A stretch of DNA of 11,776 bases. Origin: Lachnospiraceae bacterium UBA3273 (GTDB lineage Bacteria; Bacillota; Clostridia; Lachnospirales; Lachnospiraceae). The stretch lies in assembly GCA_002362385.1 (NCBI GenBank), contig DEUB01000061.1:1-11776 (forward strand). The letters run 5' to 3'. Position 1 is the first letter of the stretch. Each line of letters opens with the position of its first letter. The translations under genes and the position numbers were made by a program. The notes beneath the pieces are model-generated. The model was not told the origin of the DNA, did not search any database, and saw nothing but the letters and a program-made list of their open reading frames with translations. Shown here one piece after another: positions 1 to 7,533 of this stretch.

Positions 1-74
1 GGCTCTCATTTCAACCCGTTTCCGGCGTCTTTCTCAGGGGAAGGTGGGAGAGATACTGTCGCTGTCATCAATAA
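1..74. other. Left-edge segment, no supported gene
   Basis: This short stretch lies downstream of the aroA stop on the minus strand. It holds no convincing intrinsic terminator and no reading frame with a ribosome binding site. A 20-codon minus-strand mini-frame (ATG at 68-66, TGA at 8-6) is present but looks like chance. The aroA transcript may continue leftward past the window edge. Confidence 0.5.
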
Positions 75-1355
75 TCAAGCGCTAAACAGGGATTCTAAAT
101 CTTTGTAAAATGCGGGGTAGGAGATGTTGACGCATTCCCCGCCTTCTATGGTTGTCATGCCTTCTGCCTGAAGGGAAGCTACGGCAAAGCTCATGGCGAT
201 CCGGTGGTCGTCCATGGAGTGGATCAATGCGCCGTGAAGAGGCCTCCCGCCATTTATGATCATGCCGTCTTCCGTGCCGGTAATGTCCGCACCCATGGCG
301 CTTAAATTGTTGACCATCACGTCAATGCGGTTGGATTCCTTTACCTTAAGCTCCGCGGCATCGGCAATGACTGTGGTGCCTTCTGCATAGGCCGCCATAA
401 TGGCGATGACGGGAAGTTCGTCGATCAGGGTAGGAATAATGGAACCCTTTATCTCGGTGCCGTGAAGAGAGCTGTGGGAGACGAGAATGTCTGCAACGGG
501 TTCTCCGCTGTCACGGTTTTCATTTAATAACCGGATGTTTCCGCCCATCTGTTTTGCGACACGGAGTATGCCGTCACGGGTTTCGTTGATCCCTACATTT
601 TTAATCAGTATTTCAGAGCCGGGAACGATCAGGCCTGCCGCAATAAAGTAGGCGGCGGAGGAAATATCTCCGGGGACTGTGATCTTGCGGCCTTCCAATA
701 CCGGTTCGGGCCGGATGGATGCGGTAGTGCCTTCGGTGGCGATTTCTGCGCCGAAGTGGCTTAACATGATCTCTGTATGGTTTCTGCTGATAACGGGTTC
801 TGTTACGCTGGTTTCGCCGGATGCGTACAATCCTGCCAGTAAAACCGCGGATTTGACCTGGGCGGATGCCACTTTAGAGGTATAGTGGATGCCTGTTAAA
901 GGGCTGCCCTGTATTTCTAAAGGGGCACAGTCGTTTCCCTTTAAGCTTTTGATATTTGCCCCCATCATAGACAGCGGTTCCATGATCCTTTTCATGGGAC
1001 GTTTCTGAATGGAAGCGTCTCCGGTCAAAGTGGTGGTAAAGCTCTGGGGAGCCAGAATGCCGGAGATCAGCCGGGTGGTAGTGCCGCTGTTGCCTGCATC
1101 CAGAACGCAGTCAGGCGCAGTCAGGCCGTGAAGCCCCTTGCCGTGTACCAAAATTCTGTCAGGCCCGTTTTCAATTTCAATGCCCAGCTTTCCAAAGCAG
1201 GAAATAGTGGACAGACAGTCTGCGCCCTGTAAAAAGTTGGTAATTTCCGTAAGACCCTTTGCAATGGAGCCGAACATAACGGCCCTGTGGGAAATGGATT
1301 TGTCGCCGGGGACGGTTATTTCCCCTTTTAAAGTTTTTACTTTGTGAAAGTTCAT
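75..1355 (-). CDS. aroA: 3-phosphoshikimate 1-carboxyvinyltransferase (EPSP synthase)
   Basis: Transfers the enolpyruvyl group of phosphoenolpyruvate to shikimate-3-phosphate, the sixth step of the cytoplasmic shikimate pathway. The 426-residue product is full length for the family. Visible motifs are PGDKSISHR (16-24), GNSGTTTR (88-95), RP..R (119-123), SAQVK (164-168), RNHTE (191-195), NETR (257-260), the catalytic DE pair (312-313), KESNR (339-343) and DDHRIAM (382-388). GDKS, SAQVK, RNHTE and NETR together fit the published class II EPSP synthase signature. I chose the ATG at 1355 because AGGAG sits 7 bases upstream and the protein then begins just before the first conserved strand; a 21-residue upstream extension is open but has no family resemblance. 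It lies 115 bases downstream of tyrA on the same strand and is probably co-transcribed with it. Confidence 0.97.
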   Translation of the reverse strand: MNFHKVKTLKGEITVPGDKSISHRAVMFGSIAKGLTEITNFLQGADCLSTISCFGKLGIEIENGPDRILVHGKGLHGLTAPDCVLDAGNSGTTTRLISGILAPQSFTTTLTGDASIQKRPMKRIMEPLSMMGANIKSLKGNDCAPLEIQGSPLTGIHYTSKVASAQVKSAVLLAGLYASGETSVTEPVISRNHTEIMLSHFGAEIATEGTTASIRPEPVLEGRKITVPGDISSAAYFIAAGLIVPGSEILIKNVGINETRDGILRVAKQMGGNIRLLNENRDSGEPVADILVSHSSLHGTEIKGSIIPTLIDELPVIAIMAAYAEGTTVIADAAELKVKESNRIDVMVNNLSAMGADITGTEDGMIINGGRPLHGALIHSMDDHRIAMSFAVASLQAEGMTTIEGGECVNISYPAFYKDLESLFSA

Positions 1356-1470
1356 GTGTTTTCTCCTGTTTTTTCCTGATACGGTATGAACGGCCATTCT
1401 TCGGAAGCAATAAGACATATAAAACTGTCATAGTGCCGGAAATATGGGCGTGTATTTGTTCTTTTGGGGA

Positions 1471-2571
1471 TCAAAAAATGATATAGCCTCCGTCTGTCAG
1501 GGCTGTTTTGGCCAGGTTCATGGAAGGCTCGTCATAAAATTCAACCCGCAGGGCGCCGTCCTGTACTTCCCTGTTGTGCATGATGCCGATGTTTTTGATG
1601 CTGATCTTTGCGTCGGCAAGGACGGCTGCGGTCCTCGCTATGGCGCCCACCTTATCCTTTAAGTCCACATATAAAACATATTCTTTTTTGATAGGGCCGC
1701 TTCCCACGTTGTTGAAGGAATCCCTGTATGCCTTGGCATTGTCAAAAAAGTTATAAAGCATTCCGGCATCCCGGCGCTCCAACCTGCCGCGGACTATTTG
1801 CAGGGAACGGATATAATCATCCAGAAGCCGTATAATATTATCTGTATTGGTCAGGCAGATGGACTGCCACATAACGGGCGAAGAGGAAGCGATACGGGTA
1901 ATATCTTTAAAACCTCCTGCCGCGATCATTTTCATAAGTCCGTTTTCATCCCCGTCATGGATCAGATTTACAAGGCTGGCGGCAATGATATGGGGAAGAT
2001 GGGAAATGGCCGCAGTGATATAGTCGTGCTTTGCCGCTTCCAAAACAAGGGGAATGGCGCGCATTTCAAGCACAAGATCCTTTAAAGCGTCAATTTTTTC
2101 CTGCACTACGCCCTGTCCCGGGGTCAGGATATAATAGGCGTTTTCCAGTATTTTTTCATCGGCGTTTTCATAGCCGCTTTTCTCGCTGCCTGCCATAGGA
2201 TGGCCGCCGATGAAGCGGTGGGACAGCCCTATGGCGTCGATGGCGTCGTGGATGGTATTTTTTACGCTTCCCACGTCGGTAAGAATTGAACTTTCCGATA
2301 AATGGGGAATGATCAGTTTAAGATTTTGATCGTTGGCTGAAACCGGAGCGCATAAAAAAATGAATTCACAATTTCCCAGAGCAGAAAAAGCTTTTGCATC
2401 CGGTTCTGAATAAATAGCATCGGCAATCTTTTCTTTTTTTGCAAGGGAAAGGGAATCTAAATTAGCGTCAAAAGCGATAATAAAAGCGTCCGGGCGGGCT
2501 GCTTTGAGTGCCTTTGCGATAGAGCCGCCGATGAGTCCAAGGCCGATAAAGCCGTAAGTATTTGGTGTCAT
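1471..2571 (-). CDS. tyrA: Prephenate dehydrogenase with C-terminal ACT domain
   Basis: Oxidatively decarboxylates prephenate to 4-hydroxyphenylpyruvate with NAD(P)+, the committed step to tyrosine. The 366-residue protein begins with a Rossmann dinucleotide site, GLGLIGGS (10-17), followed by LTDVGSVK (97-104) and GHPMAGSE (123-130) with the family's conserved His124. SHLPH (190-194) belongs to the helical dehydrogenase domain. Residues about 296-366 read as an ACT regulatory domain (YVLYVDLKDKVGAIART, then ISIKNIGI), which in this family commonly binds an aromatic amino acid and gives feedback inhibition. No fused chorismate mutase or AroA domain is present. The start ATG at 2571 has GGAG 8 bases upstream. 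It is the first gene of a leftward unit with aroA; promoter and leader hairpin are listed separately. Confidence 0.97.
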   Translation of the reverse strand: MTPNTYGFIGLGLIGGSIAKALKAARPDAFIIAFDANLDSLSLAKKEKIADAIYSEPDAKAFSALGNCEFIFLCAPVSANDQNLKLIIPHLSESSILTDVGSVKNTIHDAIDAIGLSHRFIGGHPMAGSEKSGYENADEKILENAYYILTPGQGVVQEKIDALKDLVLEMRAIPLVLEAAKHDYITAAISHLPHIIAASLVNLIHDGDENGLMKMIAAGGFKDITRIASSSPVMWQSICLTNTDNIIRLLDDYIRSLQIVRGRLERRDAGMLYNFFDNAKAYRDSFNNVGSGPIKKEYVLYVDLKDKVGAIARTAAVLADAKISIKNIGIMHNREVQDGALRVEFYDEPSMNLAKTALTDGGYIIF

Positions 2572-2599
2572 TGATAAATCTCCGTAAATTAACAGGTTA

Positions 2600-2628
2600 A
2601 AATCCGCAAAGCTGCCGTATGCGGATTT
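2600..2628 (-). promoter_or_regulatory. Perfect 9-bp stem-loop in the tyrA leader
   Basis: The arms AAATCCGCA (2600-2608) and TGCGGATTT (2620-2628) are exact inverted repeats around an 11-base loop. In the tyrA transcript the hairpin would start about 6 bases from the predicted 5' end (about 2634). It could stabilise the mRNA 5' end. Only four U follow it, broken by AA, so it is a poor terminator. It may also be a DNA operator. Confidence 0.5.
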
Positions 2629-2640
2629 CGGAACAATTTC

Positions 2641-2669
2641 ATTTTATAGGGTCTTAAAAGGAATGTCAA
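2641..2669 (-). promoter_or_regulatory. Promoter of tyrA-aroA
   Basis: On the minus strand a perfect -35 TTGACA (complement of 2664-2669) and a -10 TAAAAT (complement of 2641-2646) are separated by 17 bases. An overlapping TATAAA lies 15 bases from the -35. Transcription would start near 2634 and run left into tyrA, leaving a leader of roughly 60 bases. Confidence 0.8.
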
Positions 2670-2705
2670 TTGCCATAAAGCTTTGAAAAAGCAAATATTA
2701 TTGGC

Positions 2706-2733
2706 TTGACACGATATGGGATTGTGTTAAAAT
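2706..2733 (+). promoter_or_regulatory. Promoter of the membrane protein/two-component operon
   Basis: Perfect -35 TTGACA (2706-2711) and -10 TAAAAT (2728-2733) with a 16-base spacer. The predicted start is near 2740, giving a leader of about 95 bases before the ATG at 2835. It is divergent to the tyrA promoter, with only 36 bases between the two -35 boxes, so a protein bound there could affect both. Confidence 0.75.
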
Positions 2734-2834
2734 TTGAGAAAACAAAGAATCGTTTTTCCGGCGCTATGTATTCCTGGCAAAGTGCAGGGAAGGATTTATG
2801 AGGAAAATTATTTAGAATAAAAGAGGAGCAGAAC

Positions 2835-4472
2835 ATGAAAAAATCAACGATCTGGAAGATCATAGGCGTTATCGCGGCATTATTGATCGCCTTCATTTAT
2901 TATTACATTACACTGCCGGCTTTTAACCTGCATTCTACGGGAACATGGTGGTTCTTAATTGTGCTGATTGCAGCTTTAGGCGTTTATCTGTCCATAAGGA
3001 CGGGAAGCGCTTCGGGAAAAAGGGGACCGGGAGGCCTATTTACGGAATTCAGGCCGGGAACAGGCCTGCCTGTTAAAATTTCATTCGGGATCATTGGCGC
3101 GATGCTCGTTATCCTGGCAATCGGCGCCTTTTTGTCTTCGCCTGTCATCAATGCGGCAAAATACAGGGATTTAATGACTGTGGAAGAGGGAAATTTTGCA
3201 GAGGATATCAAACAGGTGGACTACAATACCATTCCCCTTTTGGACAGGGATTCCGCCAGCCTGTTAGGAGACCGGAAGATGGGCAGTATGGTGGAAATGG
3301 TTTCCCAGTTTGAGGTGGGGACGGATTATACCCAGATCAATTACAACGGAAAACCGGTAAGGGTAACGCCCCTTGAGTATGCCAGCGCCATTAAGTGGTT
3401 TACCAATATGAAGAACGGCATTCCCGCCTATATGATGATCGATATGGCGACCCAGGATACGGAATGCATTAAGCTTGCGGAAGGCATTAAATATTCCAAG
3501 TCGGAATATTTTAACAGAAATATATACAGGCATCTGCGTTTCCATTTTCCCACTTATATTTTCGGAGATCAGATATTTTTCGAGATCGGGGATGACGGAA
3601 CGCCTTACTGGATCTGTCCCGTTAAGAAATTCAACATCGGATTATTCGGCGGGGAGACCGTGGGACGGGTAGTCATCTGTAATGCGGTAACGGGAGAATG
3701 CGAGGATTACCATGTGGATGATGTGCCCCAGTGGGTGGATAAGGTTTACCAGGCGGAGCTTTTGATGAAACTTTATGATTACCACGGCACGCTGCAGCAC
3801 GGCTTCTTTAACAGCGTTTTAAGCCAGAAGGACTGTCTGAAGACCACAAACGGCTATAACTATATCGCTTTGGATGATGATGTGTGGGTATACTCCGGCG
3901 TTACCAGCGTCAACGGAGACCAGTCCAATGTAGGGTTTGTGCTGATGAACCAGAGAACGATGGAAACCAGGTTTTATAAGGTGGAAGGGGCGATTGAGGA
4001 TTCCGCCATGTCCTCGGCTGAAGGCCAGGTGCAGAATCTGGGATATCGCGCTACCTTCCCGTTACTTTTAAATATAGCGGGAGAGCCTACCTATTTCATT
4101 GCATTAAAAGATGCGGCAGGCCTGGTTAAAATGTATGCCATGGTCAATATCCAGAAATATCAGTGGGTGGCTATCGGCGATACGGTAAAGGAATGTGAGA
4201 AGGCTTACAGCAGCCTGTTAAGCACCAACGGCATATCGGCGGAAGCGGCAGGCCTTTCGGAAACGGTAACAGGAAGGATAGAAGCCATAGGCGATGTGGT
4301 AATAGAGGGCAATACCCATTATTATGTGTCTATATCGGGCTATGACCAGATCTTTGATGTGAATATGAGCGACGGGGAATTTCCGGAGTTTATAAAATAT
4401 AAGGCAGGCGATACGGTTACCTTTGAAACGATTCCCGGAGCCGGATTGGTCAGCGTTACAAAAATAAGGTAA
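2835..4472 (+). CDS. Unrecognised membrane protein with large extracytoplasmic part
   Basis: I do not recognise the family. The 545-residue product has three N-terminal hydrophobic segments (about 7-29, 39-54 and 81-101) with a basic, Gly-rich loop between the second and third. About 440 mostly soluble residues follow, probably outside the membrane if the N-terminus is cytoplasmic. Within them, two similar strand-rich stretches occur: about 248-302 (GTPYWICPV, then VICNAVTGE) and about 412-445 (GEPTYFIAL, then MYAMVNIQ). The 'NAVTGE' style recalls PepSY-like domains but does not prove one. Residues about 475-545 form a separate C-terminal beta-rich unit of possible OB-fold type. There is no cleavable signal peptide or obvious catalytic motif. 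The ATG at 2835 has AGGAG 6 bases upstream. The stop is 8 bases before the response regulator start with no terminator between, so the three genes appear co-transcribed. Confidence 0.85.
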   Translation: MKKSTIWKIIGVIAALLIAFIYYYITLPAFNLHSTGTWWFLIVLIAALGVYLSIRTGSASGKRGPGGLFTEFRPGTGLPVKISFGIIGAMLVILAIGAFLSSPVINAAKYRDLMTVEEGNFAEDIKQVDYNTIPLLDRDSASLLGDRKMGSMVEMVSQFEVGTDYTQINYNGKPVRVTPLEYASAIKWFTNMKNGIPAYMMIDMATQDTECIKLAEGIKYSKSEYFNRNIYRHLRFHFPTYIFGDQIFFEIGDDGTPYWICPVKKFNIGLFGGETVGRVVICNAVTGECEDYHVDDVPQWVDKVYQAELLMKLYDYHGTLQHGFFNSVLSQKDCLKTTNGYNYIALDDDVWVYSGVTSVNGDQSNVGFVLMNQRTMETRFYKVEGAIEDSAMSSAEGQVQNLGYRATFPLLLNIAGEPTYFIALKDAAGLVKMYAMVNIQKYQWVAIGDTVKECEKAYSSLLSTNGISAEAAGLSETVTGRIEAIGDVVIEGNTHYYVSISGYDQIFDVNMSDGEFPEFIKYKAGDTVTFETIPGAGLVSVTKIR

Positions 4473-4480
4473 ATGAAAAC

Positions 4481-5155
4481 ATGAATGAGACCATTTTAAT
4501 TGCAGACGATGACAGAGAACTTTTAAAAATGCTGAAAAGCTTTTTTGAGATCAGGAAATATTCGGTCATTACGGCGGAAAACGGGGCGGAGGCGTTGAAA
4601 ATGGCGGAGAGAGCTCCGGATATCATGCTGCTTGACGTAAATATGCCCCATATGGACGGTATGGAGGTGTGCCGCCTTATAAGGGACAAGGTATCCTGTC
4701 CGATCCTGTTTCTGACCGCAAGAACGGAGGAACAGGACCGGGTAAACGGTCTTATGCTCGGCGGAGACGATTATATTTTAAAGCCCTTCAGTTTAAAAGA
4801 ACTGGAAGCGAGGATCAGGGCGCATTTAAAGAGGGAAGAAAGGGTACGGGGGAAAACCGAATGCCGGTTTTACGGGGAACTGTCCGTTGACTATGCTGCG
4901 AAAAAAGTGCAGGTGGGAGAAGAAGCTTTGGAGCTTACAAGGCTGGAATATGCGATCATTGAGTTTTTGTCCATGAATCCGGGGCTTGTCTTTGATAAAG
5001 AGAGGATTTATGAGAGAGTCTGCGGATATGATGCAGAGGGGGAGGCACGGGTGGTTACGGAGCTTATCAGAAGGATCCGGAATAAATTAAAGATAAGGAC
5101 TGACAGAGAGTATATTGAAACAGTGTGGGGGATGGGATACAGATGGAAAAAATAA
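4481..5155 (+). CDS. OmpR/PhoB-family response regulator
   Basis: A 224-residue DNA-binding regulator phosphorylated by the kinase encoded next. The receiver domain (1-120) shows the acidic pocket D9-D11, phospho-acceptor D52 in LLDVNMPHMDG, switch residue T79 and K101 in the KPF motif. The C-terminal winged-helix domain (about 128-222) has LTRLEYAIIEFL and ends with the typical ETVWGMGYRW. Length and domain order are standard for the family. The start ATG at 4481 lies 8 bases after the preceding gene; only a weak AAGG lies 11 bases upstream, so translation may depend partly on coupling to that gene. Its end overlaps the kinase gene by 13 bases. The target genes are not shown by the sequence; the downstream ABC cluster is one guess. 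Confidence 0.95.
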   Translation: MNETILIADDDRELLKMLKSFFEIRKYSVITAENGAEALKMAERAPDIMLLDVNMPHMDGMEVCRLIRDKVSCPILFLTARTEEQDRVNGLMLGGDDYILKPFSLKELEARIRAHLKREERVRGKTECRFYGELSVDYAAKKVQVGEEALELTRLEYAIIEFLSMNPGLVFDKERIYERVCGYDAEGEARVVTELIRRIRNKLKIRTDREYIETVWGMGYRWKK

Positions 5156-6351
5156 AAAAACTTCCTGAAGCGGTCAAAAATCTTTCCGTCAGGAAAACCA
5201 TTTTTTTATATGTGTTTATCAGCCTGGTGTTTTGCTTTCTCCTATCGGCCCGGATCGTAAGGAGGGCCGAGCTGGTCCAGAATACAGTCTGGTGGAAATA
5301 TGCGGATCGGGAGGCTTATGAGAAACTGATCGGACAGGGAAGAGGAGGGATTATATTTGAACCGGCAAAAAGGCCTGACAGTCCGGATATGACGCCCGGA
5401 GATTTGAGGCTTTCCGAATTCTGCGATTTTGTGGAAACATGGACAGGCTTAATCCTATCCGCAGCCGGAAGCCTGGGAGCGGTTTTTCTTTTTTACAGGC
5501 ATAAACTAAAGATTCCCATAGCAAAGCTGGAAGCGGCATCCGAAAGAATTGCCGGAAATGACCTGGATTTTGAGATAACTTATGAAAACCGGGATGAAAT
5601 GGGGCGGCTTTGCCAGGAATTTGAAAAAATGCGGAAACAGCTGTCAAAAAACAACCGGGAATTGTGGCATGCCCTGGAGGAGGAGAGGATCCTGCGGGCG
5701 GCAATTGCCCATGACATCCGTTCTCCTTTATCGGTTTTAAAGGGGTATCAGGAAATGCTCATGGATTTTCTGCCTGACGGGACCATTGACGGGAAAGAAG
5801 CCATGGAAATGCTTTCGGAAAGTAAAAAACAGATCGGGCGCATGGAGTCTTTTGTGGATACCATGCAGAAATTAAGCAGCCTGGAACACCGGGAAATGCA
5901 GTTTTCGGAAATCTCGGGAAAGCAGCTTGAAGAGGAGCTTCGGGCGGAGCTTTCCGTTCTTTCAAAGGATAAGCAAATAGGCACCGTTTTGGAAGTGTCC
6001 GGTATGAAGGAAAGCTTTTGGGGAGATAAGGAGGTAATCTTTGAGGTTGCGGAAAATCTCCTATCCAATGCTTTTCAGCATGGGAAAGAGCAGGTGGAAA
6101 TAAAGGTGTCTGTTACCGGTGCGGAATTGGAAATATGCGTAAAGGATGACGGGGGCGGATTTACCCGTGATATAGAGGAAGTCACAAAGGCGTTTTATCA
6201 ACAGAATGTAAAGGACAGCTTAAAGCACGAGGGGATGGGGATGTATATAAGCAGGCTGTATTGCGAAAAGCACGGAGGAAGGCTTTTGCTGGAAAACGAA
6301 GAATCGGGAGGCGCCGTTGTAAAGGCGCTGTTTCGCCGGATTGCATCATAG
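5143..6351 (+). CDS. HAMP-containing sensor histidine kinase
   Basis: A 402-residue membrane sensor kinase and partner of the preceding regulator. Two transmembrane segments (about 18-38 and 100-118) flank an extracytoplasmic loop of about 60 residues. A HAMP linker (about 120-173) has the KIPIAKLE start and ends in the DEMGRL motif. The dimerisation domain carries the phospho-accepting H190 in IAHDIRSPLSVLKG. The ATPase domain shows the N box ENLLSNAFQHG (N305, N309), G1 box DDGGGF (335-340) and G2 box GMGMY (364-368). I chose the ATG at 5143, inside the end of the regulator gene, over an in-frame GTG at 5125; GGGA lies 5 bases before it. The TAG stop falls in the loop of an intrinsic terminator. 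The signal is unknown. Confidence 0.95.
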   Translation: MEKIKKLPEAVKNLSVRKTIFLYVFISLVFCFLLSARIVRRAELVQNTVWWKYADREAYEKLIGQGRGGIIFEPAKRPDSPDMTPGDLRLSEFCDFVETWTGLILSAAGSLGAVFLFYRHKLKIPIAKLEAASERIAGNDLDFEITYENRDEMGRLCQEFEKMRKQLSKNNRELWHALEEERILRAAIAHDIRSPLSVLKGYQEMLMDFLPDGTIDGKEAMEMLSESKKQIGRMESFVDTMQKLSSLEHREMQFSEISGKQLEEELRAELSVLSKDKQIGTVLEVSGMKESFWGDKEVIFEVAENLLSNAFQHGKEQVEIKVSVTGAELEICVKDDGGGFTRDIEEVTKAFYQQNVKDSLKHEGMGMYISRLYCEKHGGRLLLENEESGGAVVKALFRRIAS

Positions 6352-6373
6352 GCAGTCCGGCGTTTTTTCTTTT
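6334..6373 (+). terminator. Strong intrinsic terminator after the histidine kinase
   Basis: An 11-bp stem pairs CGCCGGATTGC (6334-6344) with GCAGTCCGGCG (6352-6362) through one G-U wobble. A 7-base loop contains the kinase TAG stop, and TTTTTTCTTTT follows. It should end the membrane protein-regulator-kinase transcript, so the ABC genes need their own promoter or depend on read-through. Confidence 0.9.
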
Positions 6374-6389
6374 CATGATTAACAGGTCA

Positions 6390-6418
6390 TTGTCTTTTGG
6401 TTGTGATTTGCGGATTAT
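6390..6418 (+). promoter_or_regulatory. Possible weak promoter of the ABC transporter genes
   Basis: TTGTCT (6390-6395) and GATTAT (6413-6418) are 17 bases apart; each matches consensus at four of six positions. A promoter is expected here because a strong terminator lies just upstream. A poor -10/-35 match would suit an activator-dependent promoter, but no clear operator repeat is seen. Confidence 0.3.
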
Positions 6419-6453
6419 CATAGGGCTATCAAAGATAAAGAGAGGTACAGATC

Positions 6454-7533
6454 ATGATGGCGGTTATGAAAAGAGAAATTAGGAATTACCTGAAAAGACC
6501 ACTGTTCTGGCTTGGAGTGGTAATTGTGATCCTGGGTGTTTTTATACACTTGGATCCTTATTTAAAAATCCATTATATCAGGTCGGAAGAAGAGCTTAGC
6601 ATAAATTTTCCGGCGGATGAGTTTCCGGACCGGGTTCATGAGGGGGATGTTTATGAAGGGTATATTCCCAGCAGCGGGGAGGAACAAAGACAGCTGTGGG
6701 AAAACAGTATAAAGCAGAATTTGATTTCTGAATTTGCCATGAGCGAAAAGGAAGCGGATGCAGCCATGGAAGTTTTGCACGGGATGGAACTAAAAGAGGC
6801 CTGTGAATATCTGGAAAGAGAATATCATTATTATGGAGCAATGTTGGCCTATCGGGAATTTGCCTATCAGAAGGGAACAAAGGATGAAATCAATGCTTAC
6901 ATTGAGAACAAACTGCGGCAAAAAAGCTTTTCCTATTATTTTTCCAGAAAATTTGCCGATTTTGCAGGATTGTATATGGGATTTTTCGCAACGATTATGC
7001 TTTCCGCTTTATATATGCAGGATACGAGGCGGACTAATTATGAACTTTTGCATACAAAGCCCATAAGCCGTACAGGATATATTCTTGGAAAAACTGCAGG
7101 AGGTTTTCTGGTCTGTCTTATTACATTGGGCGTCTTAAATCTTTTGTTCTTTGCCGCCTGCCTTATTTATGCAAAAGACAGTGGATTTGAAGTAAATCTT
7201 TTGGATTTTATCGGCGCAACCTGCCTTTATATATTACCCTGTATGCTGATGATCGTGTGTATATACGGGCTGATTTCCGTCTTGTTTAAAAATCCCCTGC
7301 CGGGGGTTCCCCTTTTGGTTCTTTATATGGTGTATTCCAATATGGGGAGGAGGAATGCTGAGGGAGTATTTGGTTATTATGGCAGGCCATTAGCCGTTAT
7401 GGTGCGCTTTCCGGGATTGTTTTTTGATACGGCGCCGCCGCCCATGGTCTTTATGAATCAGACTTTTCTCATATTTGCATCTGTTGGAATATTGCTTTTG
7501 ACACAATGGCTGTGGAAGAGGAGGCGGATATGA
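6454..7533 (+). CDS. ABC-2-type transporter membrane subunit with large outer loop
   Basis: A 359-residue integral membrane subunit of an ABC exporter. A first hydrophobic helix (about 17-32) is followed by a polar, acidic stretch of about 130 residues, then five further helices (about 167-187, 212-239, 252-278, 283-297 and 336-352). This shape, one helix plus a long extracytoplasmic domain before the core, is common in ABC-2 permeases of the NatB/bacitracin-type group. The DTRRTNYELLHTKPISR segment after the second helix is the kind of cytoplasmic coupling sequence seen in that superfamily. The ATG at 6454 has GAGAGG 8 bases upstream; a second ATG follows directly. The end of the gene encodes the AGGAGG binding site for the next subunit. 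The substrate is unknown; peptide, antibiotic or ion export are all possible. Confidence 0.88.
   Translation: MMAVMKREIRNYLKRPLFWLGVVIVILGVFIHLDPYLKIHYIRSEEELSINFPADEFPDRVHEGDVYEGYIPSSGEEQRQLWENSIKQNLISEFAMSEKEADAAMEVLHGMELKEACEYLEREYHYYGAMLAYREFAYQKGTKDEINAYIENKLRQKSFSYYFSRKFADFAGLYMGFFATIMLSALYMQDTRRTNYELLHTKPISRTGYILGKTAGGFLVCLITLGVLNLLFFAACLIYAKDSGFEVNLLDFIGATCLYILPCMLMIVCIYGLISVLFKNPLPGVPLLVLYMVYSNMGRRNAEGVFGYYGRPLAVMVRFPGLFFDTAPPPMVFMNQTFLIFASVGILLLTQWLWKRRRI

Noticed and set aside
6..68. A 20-codon minus-strand frame after aroA
   Set aside because: It has no ribosome binding site, recognisable product or coding signal, and is short enough to be chance.
1177..1431. An 84-codon minus-strand frame overlapping the start of aroA
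   Set aside because: It is an out-of-frame shadow of aroA; the aroA frame has clear motifs throughout this region.
2766..2801. A possible 11-codon upstream ORF in the leader of the membrane protein gene
   Set aside because: No ribosome binding site precedes it, and there is no sign of an attenuator structure or an informative codon run.
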